A DNA stretch of 64,000 bases. Origin: Varibaculum cambriense (lineage in GTDB: Bacteria > Actinomycetota > Actinomycetes > Actinomycetales > Actinomycetaceae). Each line of letters begins with the position of its first letter. Position 1 is the first letter of the stretch. Under the pieces are notes generated by a model, which was not told the origin of the DNA, did not search any database, and was given only the letters and a program-made list of their open reading frames with translations. The DNA is taken from positions 1-64,000 of the forward strand of contig NZ_JAKNHJ010000013.1 in the NCBI RefSeq assembly GCF_022133705.1, given 5' to 3'. Position numbers and translations under genes: made by a program. Positions 10,030-17,017 of this stretch are shown piece after piece.

Positions 10030-10260
10030 ACATCTAGGTTGTCACAAAACGCGCCATTTGGCAGTCAGTCGCGCCTATTAACTCATCCTGGGGTAATTCC
10101 CACATTCCGGCATCCTTCTGTCTACGATGGAAAACCGCCGCATTTACTCCGGATTTACACCGAGCTTTATCCACCGCAAGGAGCAGTTTTCGCCCGTCCT
10201 AGTGTTAGAGGTAGTTGAGCAAACGGTTACGGATTCACAGAAAACATTTGTTAAGTGTGC

Positions 10261-10289
10261 TTTATTTGTTTAGTTTAACTAACTATACT
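10261..10289 (+). promoter_or_regulatory. promoter of the first hicAB locus
   Basis: TTTATT (10261-10266) is separated by 17 bases from TATACT (10284-10289). The TTG start of hicA lies 6 bases after the -10 box, which places transcription start on or next to the start codon, so the message is probably leaderless. The same -10 sequence and 6-base distance precede the second hicA copy at 12321. Confidence 0.55.
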
Positions 10290-10295
10290 TAGTGC

Positions 10296-10484
10296 TTGAA
10301 GCGTCGGGATTTGGAGAAGCAGCTAAAGAAAATAGCCAGTGAGCGCGGCGAATCCCTGGTCGTAAAAGAGGGTGGTTCTCACTCGAAAGTATTTATCGGT
10401 GAGCAAATGATAACGGTTCCCCGTCACCGTGAAATATCGGAAATGACCGCTAAGGCAATCATTAAGGAGGCAGAGAATGGGTAA
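10296..10484 (+). CDS. hicA: HicA-family toxin (mRNA interferase), intact copy
   Basis: A 62-residue HicA-like toxin, a small double-stranded-RNA-binding-fold ribonuclease that cleaves mRNA when not held by HicB. The N-terminal MKRRDLEKQLKKIA, the active-site region GGSHSKV (His about residue 29) and the basic ITVPRHREI segment are typical. It starts at TTG directly after a promoter with no ribosome-binding site. Its stop overlaps the start of hicB by 8 bases, and AAGGAGG at 10464-10470 serves hicB. HicB and the toxin are expected to autoregulate the locus. Compare the broken paralogue at 12321-12515. Confidence 0.82.
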   Translation: MKRRDLEKQLKKIASERGESLVVKEGGSHSKVFIGEQMITVPRHREISEMTAKAIIKEAENG

Positions 10485-10872
10485 CAACAAAGAAATTCAA
10501 GCCCGGGCCGTAAGAGATGGAAAATGGTGGGCAGTATTTGTTGAAATTGACGGGAAAGAACATGCCACCCAAGGGAAAACCTTGAAAGAAGCTCAATTTA
10601 TGGCGGAAGATTTGGTTCGTATCTGGGCAGAGGCTCTAGAACGTCCAGAACTTTCGAAAATTCCGGTGAAAATAACTATTGATGGGAAAATAGGGGAAGA
10701 AGTAGCTGAAATTCAAGAGAGTCAGGCGGCTGCAGCTCAGATTGCCGCCAGATTGAAGCGCACCCAAAAGACTTTGGTGGATTCCATGCGGGCAGAGGGA
10801 ATCAAGGTTGCTGATATCGCGCAATTACTGGGAATCACTAAAGGAAGAGTTTCCCAAATTTCTCGCTCGTGA
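10477..10872 (+). CDS. hicB: HicB-family antitoxin with C-terminal helix-turn-helix
   Basis: A 131-residue antitoxin partner of the adjacent HicA. The N-terminal part (about 1-65: AVRDGKWWAVFVEIDGKEHATQ, of which the W-W-V-E pattern is typical) is the partly degraded RNase H fold that binds and masks HicA. The C-terminal part (about 95-131) is a helix-turn-helix, VADIAQLLGITKGRVSQIS, which would bind the operator at the hicA promoter. The gene overlaps hicA by 8 bases and has a strong ribosome site, favouring more antitoxin than toxin. It resembles the second HicB at 12512 along its whole length. Confidence 0.82.
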   Translation: MGNNKEIQARAVRDGKWWAVFVEIDGKEHATQGKTLKEAQFMAEDLVRIWAEALERPELSKIPVKITIDGKIGEEVAEIQESQAAAAQIAARLKRTQKTLVDSMRAEGIKVADIAQLLGITKGRVSQISRS

Positions 10873-11028
10873 ATCAGCGCTTCATTTTGTCCACCAACAG
10901 TAATGGGTAAGGGGCGCGCGCTGTTTAGAGGATGGCAACTTTCCGAATTTTTTATATTTCCAGGCGGGTAAAAGCGGAAACTTTAGCGGCGATGCGGGGG
11001 AGGCATTCGCCGGCATAGAGTAGGAGTG

Positions 11029-12183
11029 ATGCATTTTTCACGGCGAGTTAGCCTTTCTGAGCCCAACGCCATTACCTTGGCGGCTGGGAAACGGCGCGCC
11101 CAGGGGCAGCAGCTGATAAACATCTCTGACTCGAACCCCACTCGTCATGGGCTGGGCAATACAGAGCATCCCTACCAAGCTGATCCGCGTGGGTCAGGCG
11201 CCGCGCGTCGCGCCCTCGCCGATTTCCTTTCCCAGCGGGATCAGCGCGAGGTTGCCCCCGATAACCTATATCTGCTCAGTTCCACTTCGCAAGGCTACAG
11301 TTGGCTGATGAAACTGCTATGTGATCCCGGTGATGCGGTTCTGGCTCCAACGCCGGGATATCCGCTAATAGAGGCCTTAGCTAACTTAGAAAATGTGCAG
11401 GTAGCGTCCTATAGTTTTGCTTGGTTAGGGCGGAAGTGGGAACTGGATCCGCTGTCGCTGCCGGCTGCTGGTGTTTCCCCGCGTCCGCGAGCCCTAGTGG
11501 TTATAAATCCGGGGAACCCCACCGGCGCCTATTTGGATGGGGGAGAGCAACAGCTGGTGCAGGAATATTGCGCCGAAAAAAATCTGCCCCTGATCGCGGA
11601 TGAAGTGTTTTATGACTTCCCCTTGTCAGCAGCCCCCGAATCTCGCGCCCGCCTGGCCGGCTGCGGTCAAATCCTCACTTTCGCCCTCGACGGGTTATCG
11701 AAAAATCTATGCGCGCCGGGGGTGAAGATTGCTTGGCTGGAGGTATCGGGCCCGGAGTCGCAAGTAGCGGAGGCGAAAGCGTATTTAGATATCATCGCGG
11801 ATGCGTTTTTGCCGTTCAGTGATATTTTGGCCGCGCAGTTGCCGGACTTCTTGGAGGAAATTCCGTCTCAGTCGGCGCGAACTCGCGAGCGTTGCGCTGC
11901 CAACTTGGACACCTTGCAAAGTTTGGTAGGGGAGGATCCAGTTAGTCCGGTAACGGTGATGTCCCCGCAGGGAGGCTGGAACGTTCTCTTGCGCTTCCCT
12001 TCCCATATTGACGAGGACGAGCTCGTCGAAAACCTCTTGAAAGACTATGGAATCTACTGCCAGCCCGGCTACTTCTTTGACTTACCCTTCAGCGGTACCA
12101 TCAGCCTGTCACTACTGCTACAGCCAGATTCTTTCCGCAAAAATGCCGCCAAAGTTTTACGTACCATCACAGCCTTGAGCTAG
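11029..12183 (+). CDS. PLP-dependent aminotransferase, class I/II
   Basis: A 384-residue fold-type I aminotransferase that moves an amino group between an amino acid and a 2-oxo acid; the substrate cannot be read from sequence. Visible are the NPGNPTGAYL motif (about residues 160-170), the DEVFYDF segment with the PLP-contacting Asp (about 192), and the Schiff-base lysine in DGLSKNLCAPGVKIAW (about 226). The open frame also allows GTG at 11026 directly before the ATG. It stands between the two hicAB loci on the same strand. Its last 47 bases recur in diverged form at 12893-12939 behind the second hicB. Confidence 0.85.
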   Translation: MHFSRRVSLSEPNAITLAAGKRRAQGQQLINISDSNPTRHGLGNTEHPYQADPRGSGAARRALADFLSQRDQREVAPDNLYLLSSTSQGYSWLMKLLCDPGDAVLAPTPGYPLIEALANLENVQVASYSFAWLGRKWELDPLSLPAAGVSPRPRALVVINPGNPTGAYLDGGEQQLVQEYCAEKNLPLIADEVFYDFPLSAAPESRARLAGCGQILTFALDGLSKNLCAPGVKIAWLEVSGPESQVAEAKAYLDIIADAFLPFSDILAAQLPDFLEEIPSQSARTRERCAANLDTLQSLVGEDPVSPVTVMSPQGGWNVLLRFPSHIDEDELVENLLKDYGIYCQPGYFFDLPFSGTISLSLLLQPDSFRKNAAKVLRTITALS

Positions 12184-12186
12184 GGG
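12140..12186 (+). repeat. 3' end of the aminotransferase gene, copy 1 of a 47-base direct repeat
   Basis: These 47 bases cover the last 14 codons, the TAG and three further G. They match 12893-12939 at 42 of 47 positions. The five differences fall in four codons: three are synonymous and one changes Ile to Val. Confidence 0.85.
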
Positions 12187-12285
12187 ATATTGTTCGGGAA
12201 GTTATTGGCAAGTATTGCTTCAGCTGCTGCAATCCATATTGCCAAATTGGTGAATATACCGTAAGAGCGTGTTTGTATATAGGGG

Positions 12286-12314
12286 TTTACGATTGTTGTT
12301 TATACCCATATACT
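12286..12314 (+). promoter_or_regulatory. promoter of the second hicAB locus
   Basis: TTTACG (12286-12291), a 17-base spacer and TATACT (12309-12314) precede the GTG of the hicA relic by 6 bases. The arrangement is the same as at the first locus, so transcription of the locus, and thus of hicB, may persist. Confidence 0.5.
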
Positions 12315-12320
12315 TTAACT

Positions 12321-12515
12321 GTGAAGCGCAGGGATTTACTCAAGTGACTAGACAAAATAGCCAAAGCAAAGGGGCTAGATCTAGTCGCTAGCGAAGGAGG
12401 GAATCATACGCGCGTCAGTATCGGGAAATGGGCAAGCGTTATTCCTCGGCACCGGGAAGTAAACGAGATGCTGGCTAAGGCAATAATCAGGAACACAGAA
12501 AGGGGAGCGGAATGA
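12321..12515 (+). pseudogene. HicA-family toxin inactivated by an in-frame stop
   Basis: Reading from GTG at 12321 gives VKRRDLLK, then TGA at 12345-12347, then an uninterrupted continuation with LDKIAKAKGLDLV, EGGNHTRVSIG, VIPRHREVNEM and AKAIIRNTERG to a TGA at 12513-12515. It aligns without gaps to the intact HicA at 10296, where the stop position is Gln9. A single substitution (for example from CGA or from a Gln codon by two steps) could have made the stop. The His and the basic segment survive. The reading frame overlaps the start of the intact hicB by 4 bases. Full-length toxin could only appear by stop readthrough. Confidence 0.82.
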
Positions 12516-12886
12516 ATATCGAGGCACAAGCTATCCGTGACGGTAAATGGTGGATTGCTTTTTTCGAGATCGATGGTCGCCAGCATGGTACCCAGGCAAA
12601 AAGCTTGAAACGCCTGGAATATATGGTTAAGGACGCGGCCGCCCTCCTGACTGAGAAAAGTCCCGATAGTTTTAGCGTGACTATTTGCTTAAAAGATTCC
12701 CGCCTCGCAGGGCTGGTAGCCGGCTATTCTGCTGCTAGTGCGGCAGAGGCGGCGGCTAGCAAAGAGCTTGCTTCTGCTTCCCGGGAAGCGGTCAGCGTGA
12801 TGCGCGGGAAAAATATGTCTATGGAGGATATCGGAACTCTCCTGGGGATAACCAAAGGTAGGGTATCTCAATTAGCAAAAACTTGA
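12512..12886 (+). CDS. hicB: HicB-family antitoxin, second copy (partner toxin broken)
   Basis: A 124-residue HicB antitoxin: an N-terminal HicA-binding domain (AIRDGKWWIAFFEIDGRQHG, about 5-24), an Ala-rich linker, and a C-terminal helix-turn-helix (MEDIGTLLGITKGRVSQLAKT, of which ITKGRVSQ is shared with the first HicB). The reading frame is intact although the hicA frame before it holds a premature TGA. It may still repress its own promoter, or neutralise the first HicA or an incoming related toxin; both are inference. GGGGAGCGG about 5 bases before the ATG is a possible ribosome site. Confidence 0.8.
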   Translation: MNIEAQAIRDGKWWIAFFEIDGRQHGTQAKSLKRLEYMVKDAAALLTEKSPDSFSVTICLKDSRLAGLVAGYSAASAAEAAASKELASASREAVSVMRGKNMSMEDIGTLLGITKGRVSQLAKT

Positions 12887-12892
12887 CCCGGG

Positions 12893-12939
12893 AAAATGCC
12901 GCTAAAGTTTTGCGTACCGTGACTGCCTTGAGCTAGGGG
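12893..12939 (+). repeat. orphan copy of the aminotransferase 3' end, copy 2
   Basis: The segment encodes NAAKVLRTVTALS and a TAG in frame but has no gene body before it. It begins 6 bases after the second hicB stop and matches 12140-12186 at 42 of 47 bases. Differences are mostly at third codon positions, so the copy came from a diverged coding homologue, not from a recent duplication. Confidence 0.8.
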
Positions 12940-12997
12940 GGTAGTCGGTTCTCGTCCTCCTCCCGGCGGTTGGGGGAGTGTCTTGATTAGTTTGCTT

Positions 12998-13234
12998 TTA
13001 CTTGAATGCTTCTAGAGCTGCTGGTTCCAGATCGCCACCAGCAACCCATTCCCTAACTGTTTCCTTAATTTCTTCAGATAAAGATACGTTGTAGTAAGAA
13101 GCCCAATCGAGTGCTAACTCGATATTGATGCCATCATGACGCTCATTTTCTAGTAAATCATTCACTACAGATACAAGCCCCACCTCAGAGATATCAGCCA
13201 GGATGGCCTCCCACAAGTCTTCAGAATATTGCAT
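12998..13234 (-). CDS. small hypothetical protein
   Basis: A 78-residue acidic protein of no family that I recognise (MQYSEDLWEAILADISEVGL at the start, ending LEPAALEAFK). It is mainly helical in appearance, without signal peptide or membrane segment. The open frame extends up to 13333, but its first residues are encoded by a copied tmRNA 3' end, so a start at 13234 or 13279 is more likely. It lies at the left border of the tmRNA-associated island, on the opposite strand to its neighbours. Expression is uncertain because no strong ribosome site is visible. Confidence 0.45.
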   Translation of the reverse strand: MQYSEDLWEAILADISEVGLVSVVNDLLENERHDGINIELALDWASYYNVSLSEEIKETVREWVAGGDLEPAALEAFK

Positions 13235-13307
13235 GTTATAAATAGTCCCTGTTGAGGTAGCAGATTTCTGTATGGACATGTATGCTACCCTACCGCGCCA
13301 GCCCTCA

Positions 13308-13332
13308 CGGGGTTCGATTCCCCGCGGCTCCA
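13308..13332 (+). repeat. copy of the last 25 bases of tmRNA, inverted relative to ssrA
   Basis: This segment is identical over 25 bases to the 3' end of the tmRNA (complement of 20491-20515), including the T-arm and the acceptor strand with CCA-like end. It lies on the plus strand while ssrA is on the minus strand. It is directly followed by a second T-loop-like sequence, TTCGATTCCCGGGCTC, that is shared with 20165. Confidence 0.85.
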
Positions 13333-13490
13333 TTCGATTCCCGGGCTCAAAATAAATAGAGACCCCAGGGTAAACCTGAGACCTGCATATATTGCTGCCA
13401 GCAACACTTCGTGTTACGCACTATTTCGTCGTCCTTACTAATGAAAAAGCCTTCGGGCTTTTTCACCTTTCGGACTTCTGATAGTTACTT
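13333..13490. repeat. double-hairpin repeat, copy A (left island border)
   Basis: After a segment shared with 20165-20226, two stem-loops follow. The first is around GCAACACTTCGTGTTAC (13401-13417). The second is AAAAAGCC-TTCG-GGCTTTTT (13444-13463). The spacer TTTCGTCGTCCTTACTAATG and the tail CGGACTTCTGATAGTTACTT are also found in copy C (16763). No reading frame explains it. Confidence 0.75.
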
Positions 13491-13618
13491 TCACTCTCAT
13501 CTCGATACAACGCGATATTTGGGTGCGGAGTTAATATTTTGGGTTAAAACGAGAATAATTCTGATAAACTCCGACCCGTAGTATATCCCCAATTCCAATA
13601 CTAAGAAGGTGCTTTACC

Positions 13619-15460
13619 ATGAAAGGTCTAAGGTTGGCTGCTTCAAATGTGGCAGCAGTTTGCGCTGTATTTGCGCTTGTATTGCCCGGAGGGGTTGCGT
13701 TAGCTGCTGATCCACCAGCGGCAGGTAACGAGGTCCCCAACGGTCCCGATTCTCCCATTGTAAGTTATAAGGGAAATAAGGTTGATACGTTCAATTTTCC
13801 GTTCACTGAACAGACGAAGGCAGTTGTCCTTCCTGACGGTCAGAACGGGTGGGGCTGGGACCCGGCTACAGCAACTCTGACACTGCGTAATTACGATAAT
13901 TCGAAAGTTGTAGCTTCCCAAGACGATAAGTTAGCCAGCAATCCCAAAGATCAGAACGCACGCACGCGAGTCGTACTCTTTGAAACCAAAAAGAAAGTAA
14001 CCGTCAAATTTGAAGGGACTAACCACCTCGCAACCAATTTTGGTAGTGGCGTTACTGCGGAATCCGCGGTGTTCATGTTAAAAAATAGCGGCGAACATGA
14101 CGCGGGTGGACTTGAGCTTGTTGGTGATGACGATGCTTCGTTGACGCTGGAAACTCGCGCAACAAATGCTACTTCTGTTACAAATGTCATTCATTTCTAC
14201 AGTGCCCAGGCAAAGAACTCGCCGCTGGTGTTCAAGTCTGGTTCCGTGAATATGAAAATGTCTACCACAGAAAGTGCGTGCGCTGCTGCTTCCAAAGATC
14301 ACAAGATTCCTGGCGAGTTCCTGCGCCATACGAATGATGTTCAGATTCTCGGGAACGCGAGTCTAACCCAGACGATTAATTCCACCTGTAAGGATAAGAC
14401 GGCCTACAAAGCGCTTTTAGCAGGGAACGTTAAAGGCAGTGAGAGTCGCGTATTGTTTGATACGACCAAGCCGGTGACTCTCGCCACGACTGGCAATTCA
14501 TATTCCATGAACGAATGGTCATGGGTTGACCGTAAAGCGTATCCAGTCCACTGTGACTACTCGGGTAAGGCTCCTGTGAATTTTACGGAAGGCGGAGTTC
14601 CTGGATGCTTGCCCCGTTCGACTAATGAAAATGTTCTAATTGGTAGTATCTCTCCAGTTAATCTGCGTTACCAGAATCCTTTACCTGATGAAGAAAACCC
14701 TGGATCGTATCTAAAACTTGGGCAGTTCTTAAACGAGGATTCGAGTTCTAAAAATACAATCGTTCCAACTGAGTCCATGCCGATTGCTGTCGGCCAGGTA
14801 TTCCCGATTACGGTCACCAACGGTGTGGCCTCGCATGGAAAGTTTGCGATCAACAAAGCATTCACGGACGACAAGACAGCTATCGCTGCTGACGCGGATG
14901 TGACTGTTAAGGCCGATACTGCTCCCGCGGGTCAGACATTCGACAAGTGGGTGGCCACAGATAACACCTCTCTGCCCGCTGGCCTTGACGAGAGTGCTGA
15001 GCAGACTACATTCTCCATGCCGGCCAGCGCGGTGGCTCTTAAAGCTACGTATAAGCCGCTCCCAGCTCCCGCGTGGAATGATTCTAAGGTCACTCCTGGA
15101 AACGACGTGAATATCCCGAATACCGGCGGTCCGGTTCAGAAGGGAACAATGGTGAGCACCGATGGCCCTGGAAAGGCAGAGTTGAATAAGGATGGTTCAA
15201 TCACAGTGACGGCTGATCCGAAAGCGAAGGCAGGCGACACTATCACTGTGACAGTGAAGGATGCTCAAGGAAATACCGTTGATACAATTGCCGTCAAGGT
15301 CTACCAGGATCAGCGCGAAAATAATACTAAGACCCAGCCGAAGACCGGTAAAAACCTGCCAAAAACTGGTACGAGCATGGGGGCTCTTGGCCTAGCTTCT
15401 GCTGTTCTAATTCCCGCTGGGATGGGGCTCGTTTTAGCGCGCCGCCGTAGGCAGAATTGA
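13619..15460 (+). CDS. LPXTG-anchored cell-surface protein
   Basis: A 613-residue secreted protein. A signal peptide covers about residues 1-30 (AVFALVLPGGVALAADPP, cleavage near ALA). The C-terminus has QPKTG, then the sortase signal LPKTG (about 580), a hydrophobic segment (GALGLASAVLIPAGMGLVLA) and the basic tail RRRRQN, so it should be linked to peptidoglycan. The N-terminal part (about 45-310) has an NGWGWDPATATLTLRNYD segment typical of large extracellular proteins. Residues about 410-480 resemble a bacterial repeat domain, and about 495-565 a Rib/YPDG-like domain (AGDTITVTVKDAQGNTVDTI). AGAAGG-like sequence lies 11 bases before the ATG. Likely an adhesin or host-interaction protein; the ligand is unknown. 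It is the first gene inside the island. Confidence 0.85.
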   Translation: MKGLRLAASNVAAVCAVFALVLPGGVALAADPPAAGNEVPNGPDSPIVSYKGNKVDTFNFPFTEQTKAVVLPDGQNGWGWDPATATLTLRNYDNSKVVASQDDKLASNPKDQNARTRVVLFETKKKVTVKFEGTNHLATNFGSGVTAESAVFMLKNSGEHDAGGLELVGDDDASLTLETRATNATSVTNVIHFYSAQAKNSPLVFKSGSVNMKMSTTESACAAASKDHKIPGEFLRHTNDVQILGNASLTQTINSTCKDKTAYKALLAGNVKGSESRVLFDTTKPVTLATTGNSYSMNEWSWVDRKAYPVHCDYSGKAPVNFTEGGVPGCLPRSTNENVLIGSISPVNLRYQNPLPDEENPGSYLKLGQFLNEDSSSKNTIVPTESMPIAVGQVFPITVTNGVASHGKFAINKAFTDDKTAIAADADVTVKADTAPAGQTFDKWVATDNTSLPAGLDESAEQTTFSMPASAVALKATYKPLPAPAWNDSKVTPGNDVNIPNTGGPVQKGTMVSTDGPGKAELNKDGSITVTADPKAKAGDTITVTVKDAQGNTVDTIAVKVYQDQRENNTKTQPKTGKNLPKTGTSMGALGLASAVLIPAGMGLVLARRRRQN

Positions 15461-15487
15461 TGGTAGTCAACCGGCTTTCTAGCCAAA

Positions 15488-15550
15488 CATAGCCTAGAGC
15501 TTGAGGGGAAGATTCTTTTAGGGTCTTCCCCTCAAGCTTCCTAGGCTATG
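15488..15550. terminator. very long hairpin after the LPXTG gene
   Basis: Two arms of about 25 bases pair throughout except for a 2-base bulge; the loop is TTCTTTTAGGG. It begins 27 bases after the stop codon. No U-tract follows, so it may act as a transcript end stabiliser, not as a classical terminator. Confidence 0.55.
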
Positions 15551-15634
15551 TGGTTAAACTAGGGATCGGTTATGTAGTTAGTTGTATATCTACCCGGATA
15601 GTCTTTCTGACCCGACGTCTACAGGTTTAGTTAA

Positions 15635-16033
15635 TTAGAGGCACTTCGTCTGCTCAAACCCGGCGGTTATTACGCCATCCACGAGCTAGGGCTCACCCCA
15701 AATAATATTGACCCAGAGTTGGCTGATGGGTTACGCAAGCAATTAGCCCGGACGATTCGAGTTAACGCGCGCCCGCTGACCGAGAGTGAATGGCGTGCGG
15801 TACTCACGAATGCAGGTTTTGAGGTGGAATGGATAGGTTTTGCGCCGATGGCATTACTATCGCCCAGGCGTAACCTGACTGATGAAGGCATATTGGGGGT
15901 TGCCCGGATTATCCGTAACCTGATCCGGGATAAAGACCTACGAGCCCGGGTCCTTCAGATGCGATCCACTTTTAATAAATACCGCGACCACCTGAACGGA
16001 ATCGCTATAGTAGCTAAGAAGCCATCCAAGTAA
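15635..16033 (+). pseudogene. 5'-truncated class I SAM-dependent methyltransferase
   Basis: The frame is open from 15635 and reads LEALRLLKPGGYYAIHELGL, which is the characteristic end of a Rossmann methyltransferase domain (LLKPGG motif). It continues through EWRAVLTNAGFEVEWIGF and RRNLTDEGILGVARIIRNL to a normal C-terminus KKPSK. The SAM-binding glycine loop and everything N-terminal of it are missing, and an in-frame TAA stands at 15632. The remnant of about 130 residues is unlikely to be active. An internal ATG at 15725 does not restore the catalytic core. It directly precedes a cupin gene, a pairing seen elsewhere for this methyltransferase type. The truncation point lies just after the long hairpin, suggesting a recombination junction. 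Confidence 0.7.
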
Positions 16034-16066
16034 TTTATCTCCTTAATCACCTGAAAGGTAACCGTT

Positions 16067-16408
16067 ATGAGCGCTGAAACTCCAGCATCCCCAGCCCTAG
16101 GCTTTATTAACAATCTAGCTAATGAAATCGAATACGCGTCAGGCTCAACTGTCTCAAAAACTTTGCTGCGCGCTGAGGGCGTCAACGTCGTGCTATTTTC
16201 CTTCGATGCCGGCGAGGAGCTTTCCGAGCACACGGCTGCGATGCCGGTGCTTGTAGAAACCCTGGAAGGTGAGCTTGAAATCACTGCCGACGGTAAAACC
16301 GTAACCCTACTACCTGGTGGGTTAGTACATTTCACTACCCGATTGCCGCATGCTGTTAAAGCCATCAAGCCATCAAAAATGGTGCTGTACATGCTGGCAA
16401 GACCTTAA
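16067..16408 (+). CDS. small cupin-domain protein
   Basis: A 113-residue single-domain cupin. Motif 1 appears as GEELSEHTAAMPVLVETLEGEL (about residues 47-68; E-x-H present) and motif 2 as LLPGGLVHFTTRLPHAVKA (about 84-102; P-G and two His). Such proteins bind a metal and act as small-molecule sensors, isomerases or storage proteins; nothing here identifies the ligand. GAAAGG lies 11 bases before the ATG. It follows the truncated methyltransferase at a distance of 33 bases and was probably co-transcribed with it. The frame is complete. Confidence 0.7.
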   Translation: MSAETPASPALGFINNLANEIEYASGSTVSKTLLRAEGVNVVLFSFDAGEELSEHTAAMPVLVETLEGELEITADGKTVTLLPGGLVHFTTRLPHAVKAIKPSKMVLYMLARP

Positions 16409-16740
16409 ACTCAAAGGAACGGCTAGTTAAAAGAGAAATCACACGGTTTAGTTTTATCTTTTTGGCCGGGAAGCGCCCCGCATATACAAGCTGCACCATA
16501 AGCGTGCAAAGGAGTTATCGCTGAGGCAAGGGTATAAGAAAGTATCCGCCCAGCAAGATAGCGTCCAAATATACGAGCCGTAACGAGAGCGTGGGGGCAG
16601 TTTTTACCGAAGGGTAGGCCTCAGGCACATCACCTCGGCGACCTCAGCAGAGCCAAGCGAGCTTCACGAGTAAAACCTGCAAATCAGCCCTGACAATCCA
16701 AAACCCTGCGGCCAGCAATATAAAAATAGAACGCTCATTT
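16409..16740. other. gene-poor stretch inside the island
   Basis: I find no convincing coding frame, RNA gene or terminator in these 330 bases. All frames are broken by stops and no ribosome site precedes a usable start. It may be decayed coding DNA between the cupin gene and repeat copy C. Confidence 0.4.
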
Positions 16741-16878
16741 GTATCAAAAGGAGCGTCCTAATGGTGCTTAATCCCTGACGGGATTAAGCACCATTTCGTC
16801 GTCCTTACTAATGAAAAAGCCCGAAGGCTTTTTCATCGTTCGGACTTCTCATAGTTACTTAGATGTTCATTTTGATAC
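16741..16878. repeat. double-hairpin repeat, copy C, with MITE-like ends
   Basis: The first hairpin is a GGTGCTTAATCCC / GGGATTAAGCACC stem (16763-16792). The second is AAAAAGCC-CGAA-GGCTTTTT (16814-16833). Spacer and tail agree with copy A. The outer ends GTATCAAAA (16741-16749) and TTTTGATAC (16870-16878) are inverted repeats, and similarity extends inward with mismatches, as in a small non-autonomous element. Confidence 0.65.
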
Positions 16879-17008
16879 CAGGCTCTGGTCGGGGTCAAAA
16901 CCAGGCTGGGTGGGTGCAAATTCCGAGTGTTGGGTTCATTCCAATGGTTTGGCTATTCACCGTCGTTTTCCGAGTGATGATGTTTCGGCATTGCTGGGGA
17001 TGTGAAGC
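16879..17008 (+). pseudogene. possible coding remnant in the island
   Basis: An open frame that overlaps repeat copy C ends in WVGANSECWVHSNGLAIHRRFPSDDVSALLGM before TGA at 17006. The amino-acid composition looks protein-like, but no start with a ribosome site exists outside the repeat and I recognise no family. It is probably the 3' end of a gene cut by the repeat. Confidence 0.25.
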
Positions 17009-17017
17009 GATATTTCG

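Noticed and set aside
13308-13332. A complete tRNA at 13.3 kb
   Set aside because: Only a T-arm and acceptor strand are present; the bases match the tmRNA tail exactly and no 5' half exists.
16811-17005. 64-residue gene starting in repeat C
   Set aside because: The start codon and first residues come from the hairpin repeat; only the C-terminal part may be a remnant.
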